Assembly: GCA_002700485.1 (NCBI GenBank)
Contig: PADU01000015.1
Coordinates: forward strand, 38,296-47,567
DNA length: 9,272 nt
Origin: SAR116 cluster bacterium
Lineage (GTDB): Bacteria > Pseudomonadota > Alphaproteobacteria > Puniceispirillales > Puniceispirillaceae
Reading direction: 5' to 3'
Made by a program: the position numbers and the translations under genes. Below, piece after piece: positions 7,346 to 9,272 of this stretch. Positions within the stretch are counted from its first letter, which is position 1; each line of letters starts with the position of its first letter. The notes under the pieces were generated by a model that was not told the origin of the DNA, did not search any database, and was given only the letters and a program-made list of their open reading frames with translations.

Positions 7346-7461
7346 AATAAATCTCCCCCAGCTAAATTAGACCTGAATTAATCAAGCTTGGCTAGTGTTG
7401 AGATCTGAAATAATTTCCACACAGTGAAAAGATTGTTTCCAAACTGAGACCACTTAATGAT

Positions 7462-8205
7462 TTAACTATTTTCTTGGCCCACAGAAGACTGTGTCTTCGA
7501 GAACACCATTCTCTTTGGGCGAAACGTTGTTTCATCATTGTTTTCTTGAATATTTTCAATATTTAAATCGTTTTGATTTCCAGCAGCTTTAGTCCCATTT
7601 TTCTCTTCATTGCCTGTCGCTAGGGCATTGCCATCTACCTCTTCAATACTTGTTGGCTTATCTGCTTCTGCAGGCCCCCCAATCTGCTCATCTACCTTGT
7701 CATCCGCTGATTCCACAGCTTTTGATTCGGCTTTTTCAGCCTCTGTCATTTCAGCGACAACAAGCTCTGCTTTATTATCTGCCTCTTCTTTTTCAGCCAG
7801 AATTTTATCGAGGTAGCCTTTTCCCACTTTATAAGCGGTCTGCATATTGGGGATCACTGTCGCGGCGTCTGTAAAATCTTCACCATACTCGACCATTTCG
7901 TCTGCAAACCTGAATAAAGGGTTCAGCCGCCACAGACGCCGCATGGCAAGCTGACGCAACCTGTCAGGAATCTGGCCGTCAAAAAATCCATCCAACTGTT
8001 CTGAGTCTGTGCAGTGTTCAGGATCAGGCAACTCATAGCGGGCGCATAGCTCTTCATCTGACAGCGCAGCTTCCTCTTCTGTCTCACCTGCCGCATCAAC
8101 CTGTTCTGTCTGCGTAACCTCTTCAGGCACATCAACTTCTGTCTGCTTGTCTGCTTTGCGCTGTGCCCACCTACTCAAAAAAGGTTTTTGCTCTGTCTCG
8201 CTCAT
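7462..8205 (-). CDS. DUF3306 protein, FDH-associated
   Basis: The 247-residue soluble protein begins with the DUF3306 signature FLSRWAQRKA (residues 9-18), followed by LPDPEHCTDSEQLDGFFDG at about 59-77 and the helix PDRLRQLAMRRLWRLNPLF at 80-98. The EYGEDFTD segment (106-113) matches the family's DY.EDYT element. From about residue 133 to 226 the chain is low-complexity and rich in Glu, Ala, Lys and Asn, so it is probably disordered; such acidic linkers also occur in relatives. The tail FRPKRMVFSKTQ is basic. Family function is unknown, but DUF3305 and DUF3306 genes recur beside respiratory FDH, implying maturation or assembly. The start follows the DUF3305 stop by 27 bp; the ribosome site is weak (GATAAG). 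Confidence 0.88.
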   Translation of the reverse strand: MSETEQKPFLSRWAQRKADKQTEVDVPEEVTQTEQVDAAGETEEEAALSDEELCARYELPDPEHCTDSEQLDGFFDGQIPDRLRQLAMRRLWRLNPLFRFADEMVEYGEDFTDAATVIPNMQTAYKVGKGYLDKILAEKEEADNKAELVVAEMTEAEKAESKAVESADDKVDEQIGGPAEADKPTSIEEVDGNALATGNEEKNGTKAAGNQNDLNIENIQENNDETTFRPKRMVFSKTQSSVGQENS

Positions 8206-8232
8206 CTTGTTCTTATCCAGTGCTAAAGCTAG

Positions 8233-8841
8233 TTAATGGGTCCGACGACGCACCAGACGCGCATCACCACCACGCTGGGTATCAGCATCAATACGAGCTT
8301 TGTCCCGTTTGCGTTTGACAAAAACCTCTGGCGTAAAATGCTGTTCAACAAAGGATTCGACAAACTGGGCAATCGGCCCCTGAAGCGGAAGCTTTTCGAT
8401 TTGATCTTCTCCACAATCCTCATAATCCTGGATATTATAAGGAGACAGGCTGACATCAAAGAGGCGGACATCTGCACAAGCCTGTCCATTTTCACTATCC
8501 TCTTCTTCGTCAGTATCCACATCTTCGGTGCGGCGCAAAACCACATAAATTGCAGGGTCTGAAGATTGAAGATTTTCGGCATAGGCCTCAGCTTCAGCAT
8601 GGTGCAGATCAATCCGGATATCAGCCATATAAAGGTCCAGTTCGCTGCTGTCCGCATGCAAGGGTTGCAGTATGATATCACCAGATGGCAGCGCACCTAG
8701 ACCTGCACTAATATCGAGCGGGATCAAATCATGAACAGCCCATTTGTGGCTGATCCACGGATTATCCAGTGGCTGGCGCTCAACAATCACTCGGACCGCA
8801 TAGAGTACATGCCGCGTTGACGCCGTAATCTGGTCGTCCAT
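8233..8841 (-). CDS. DUF3305 protein, FDH-associated
   Basis: The 202-residue soluble protein shows DUF3305 features: VRVIVERQPLDNPWISHKW near residues 16-34, the helix LHHAEAEAYAENLQ at 79-92, IYVVLRR at 98-104, SLSPYNIQDYEDCGED at 131-146 and the basic FVKRKRDKAR at 174-183. An acidic insertion (DVDTDEEEDSE, about 107-117) interrupts the middle. I placed the start at the ATG at 8841, preceded by AAGAGG six bases upstream; the frame extends to a TTG at 8859, but that lies at the edge of the ribosome site itself. Function is unknown. Consistent linkage to FDH and the DUF3306 gene suggests maturation of the catalytic subunit. It is the first gene of the minus-strand operon, facing the divergent 4Fe-4S gene. 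Confidence 0.9.
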   Translation of the reverse strand: MDDQITASTRHVLYAVRVIVERQPLDNPWISHKWAVHDLIPLDISAGLGALPSGDIILQPLHADSSELDLYMADIRIDLHHAEAEAYAENLQSSDPAIYVVLRRTEDVDTDEEEDSENGQACADVRLFDVSLSPYNIQDYEDCGEDQIEKLPLQGPIAQFVESFVEQHFTPEVFVKRKRDKARIDADTQRGGDARLVRRRTH

Positions 8842-8881
8842 TTTTAACCTCTTCCCCAAAGATTGCCCCTTAACAACCGGG

Positions 8882-8900
8882 CATGAAACATCACATCATG
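8882..8900. promoter_or_regulatory. Short inverted repeat in the divergent gap, possible operator
   Basis: CATGA and TCATG arms (8882-8886 and 8896-8900) flank nine bases. A dyad of this size between divergent genes could bind a dimeric regulator affecting either side, but five-base arms arise easily by chance and the motif matches no regulator I recognise (not an FNR or CRP consensus). Confidence 0.15.
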
Positions 8901-8954
8901 GAAAATGCCGTTGGGTATCCCTCCACATTGCTGCAAGATGCTGGACCGTAGTTC

Positions 8955-8970
8955 AGCAAATCACGAGCCA
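8955..8970 (-). promoter_or_regulatory. Sigma-54-type -24/-12 promoter candidate for the FDH operon
   Basis: Read on the minus strand the element is TGGCTCG, four bases, TTGCT, against the consensus TGGCACG-N4-TTGCW: one mismatch, with exactly ten bases between the invariant GG (8969-8968) and GC (8957-8956). Transcription would begin near 8944, giving a leader of about 100 bases before the DUF3305 start. Formate systems such as E. coli fdhF use sigma-54 with a formate-sensing activator, which makes the match attractive, but no activator gene or binding site is visible in this window. A chance match cannot be excluded. Confidence 0.35.
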
Positions 8971-8988
8971 CTTGCCCAGAGGTCCAAG

Positions 8989-9272
8989 ATGACAATTCCA
9001 CAGACCAAAATCATGTTATGCGACTGCGGCAAGAGTATGCCGCTTGACGGTACAACGATTAATGAGGCTTGCGGTCAAGCAGATGCTGGCTCAGGTATAG
9101 CCACATCCTTATGCCGCGCCCAGCAGGACAGACTAGCAGCGGCTATGGAGGCACTAGGCACGGATGAACAGTTGCTTGTTGCCTGCACACAAGAAGAAAA
9201 AACATTTGAGGAAATCGCTAGCGAGCTGGGCAAGCCTGCGCCGCAGACCATCAATATTCGCGAGATGGCAGG
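8989..9272 (+). CDS. 4Fe-4S ferredoxin-type protein of FDH loci, N-terminal fragment
   Basis: Ninety-four codons are visible and the frame is still open at the window edge, so only the N-terminus is present. The start MTIPQTKIMLCDCGKS resembles the N-terminus of the roughly 600-residue 4Fe-4S proteins that accompany DUF3305/DUF3306 in alphaproteobacterial FDH loci. The family pattern continues with Cys28, the SLC at Cys42 and VACTQE around Cys66, ending in INIREMA. The classical ferredoxin cysteine clusters would be downstream, out of view. I chose the ATG at 8989, with AGAGG six bases upstream, because it puts the conserved CDC motif near residue 11 as in relatives; in-frame ATGs at 8938 and 8905 would add residues of unfamiliar sequence. 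It is divergent from the FDH operon. Role unknown; electron supply or cluster delivery during FDH maturation is a guess. Confidence 0.8.
   Translation, partial: MTIPQTKIMLCDCGKSMPLDGTTINEACGQADAGSGIATSLCRAQQDRLAAAMEALGTDEQLLVACTQEEKTFEEIASELGKPAPQTINIREMA

Noticed and set aside
7370..7384. FNR-like TTGATTAATTCAG sequence upstream of the TorD gene on the minus strand
   Set aside because: Only one half-site fits TTGAT-N4-ATCAA; the second half departs too far to call an FNR or CRP site.
8229..8696. Minus-strand frame of 155 codons overlapping DUF3305
   Set aside because: It is a shifted frame within a gene whose own frame shows clear DUF3305 motifs; its translation is Met/Leu/Ser-rich without structure.
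8842..8859. Six-codon extension of the DUF3305 protein from a TTG
   Set aside because: The extension codons themselves contain the AAGAGG ribosome site for the ATG at 8841.
13..9272. Search by eye for tRNA, rRNA, insertion sequences, CRISPR repeats or toxin-antitoxin genes
   Set aside because: None seen. The window is a compact metabolic operon with short gaps and no repeated spacers or transposase motifs.

Overview
The window carries one long minus-strand cluster for a Tat-exported, membrane-linked respiratory formate dehydrogenase (FDH). At the right edge is the start of one divergent plus-strand gene. The gene set (4Fe-4S protein, DUF3305, DUF3306, TorD-family chaperone, small 'formate dehydrogenase region TAT target' protein, FdhA, FdhB, cytochrome b FdhC) is the arrangement I associate with alphaproteobacterial FDH loci. 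Base composition looks moderate (mid-40s % G+C by eye, not computed), so a marine or free-living alphaproteobacterium outside the high-GC groups is plausible. I cannot name the organism.

Layout in transcription order on the minus strand: DUF3305 protein (8841-8233), DUF3306 protein (8205-7462), TorD-like chaperone with a TTG start (7345-6722), small Tat-signal protein (6646-6452), catalytic FdhA (6400-3509), four-cluster ferredoxin subunit FdhB (3496-2903), a 68-residue lipoprotein (2798-2592), cytochrome b subunit FdhC (2555-1473), and a secreted WD40 beta-propeller fused to a class I cytochrome c, with a GTG start (1401-13). All gaps are about 115 bp or less, so one operon is likely. Two gaps hold clear stem-loops that could set relative expression: fdhB/lipoprotein and fdhC/WD40-cytochrome. 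The plus-strand gene starting at 8989 encodes a small-cysteine-motif N-terminus of a 4Fe-4S-type protein and runs off the window. The divergent gap of about 150 bp contains a good sigma-54-like -24/-12 element reading toward DUF3305, and a small inverted repeat.

Working model. TorD, and probably DUF3305, DUF3306 and the 4Fe-4S protein, help assemble or mature FdhA, which binds Mo- or W-bis-pyranopterin guanine dinucleotide with a Cys ligand (not selenocysteine). The folded enzyme is exported by Tat. Formate is oxidised in the periplasm, and electrons pass through the FdhA cluster and the four FdhB clusters to the haems of FdhC and the quinone pool. The lipoprotein and the WD40-cytochrome c are not part of the classical FDH-N enzyme. 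They are the least explained components and the best candidates for something new, such as an extra periplasmic electron outlet or scaffold. There is no stretch over 300 bases without a gene, and I saw no tRNA, rRNA, mobile element or CRISPR array.
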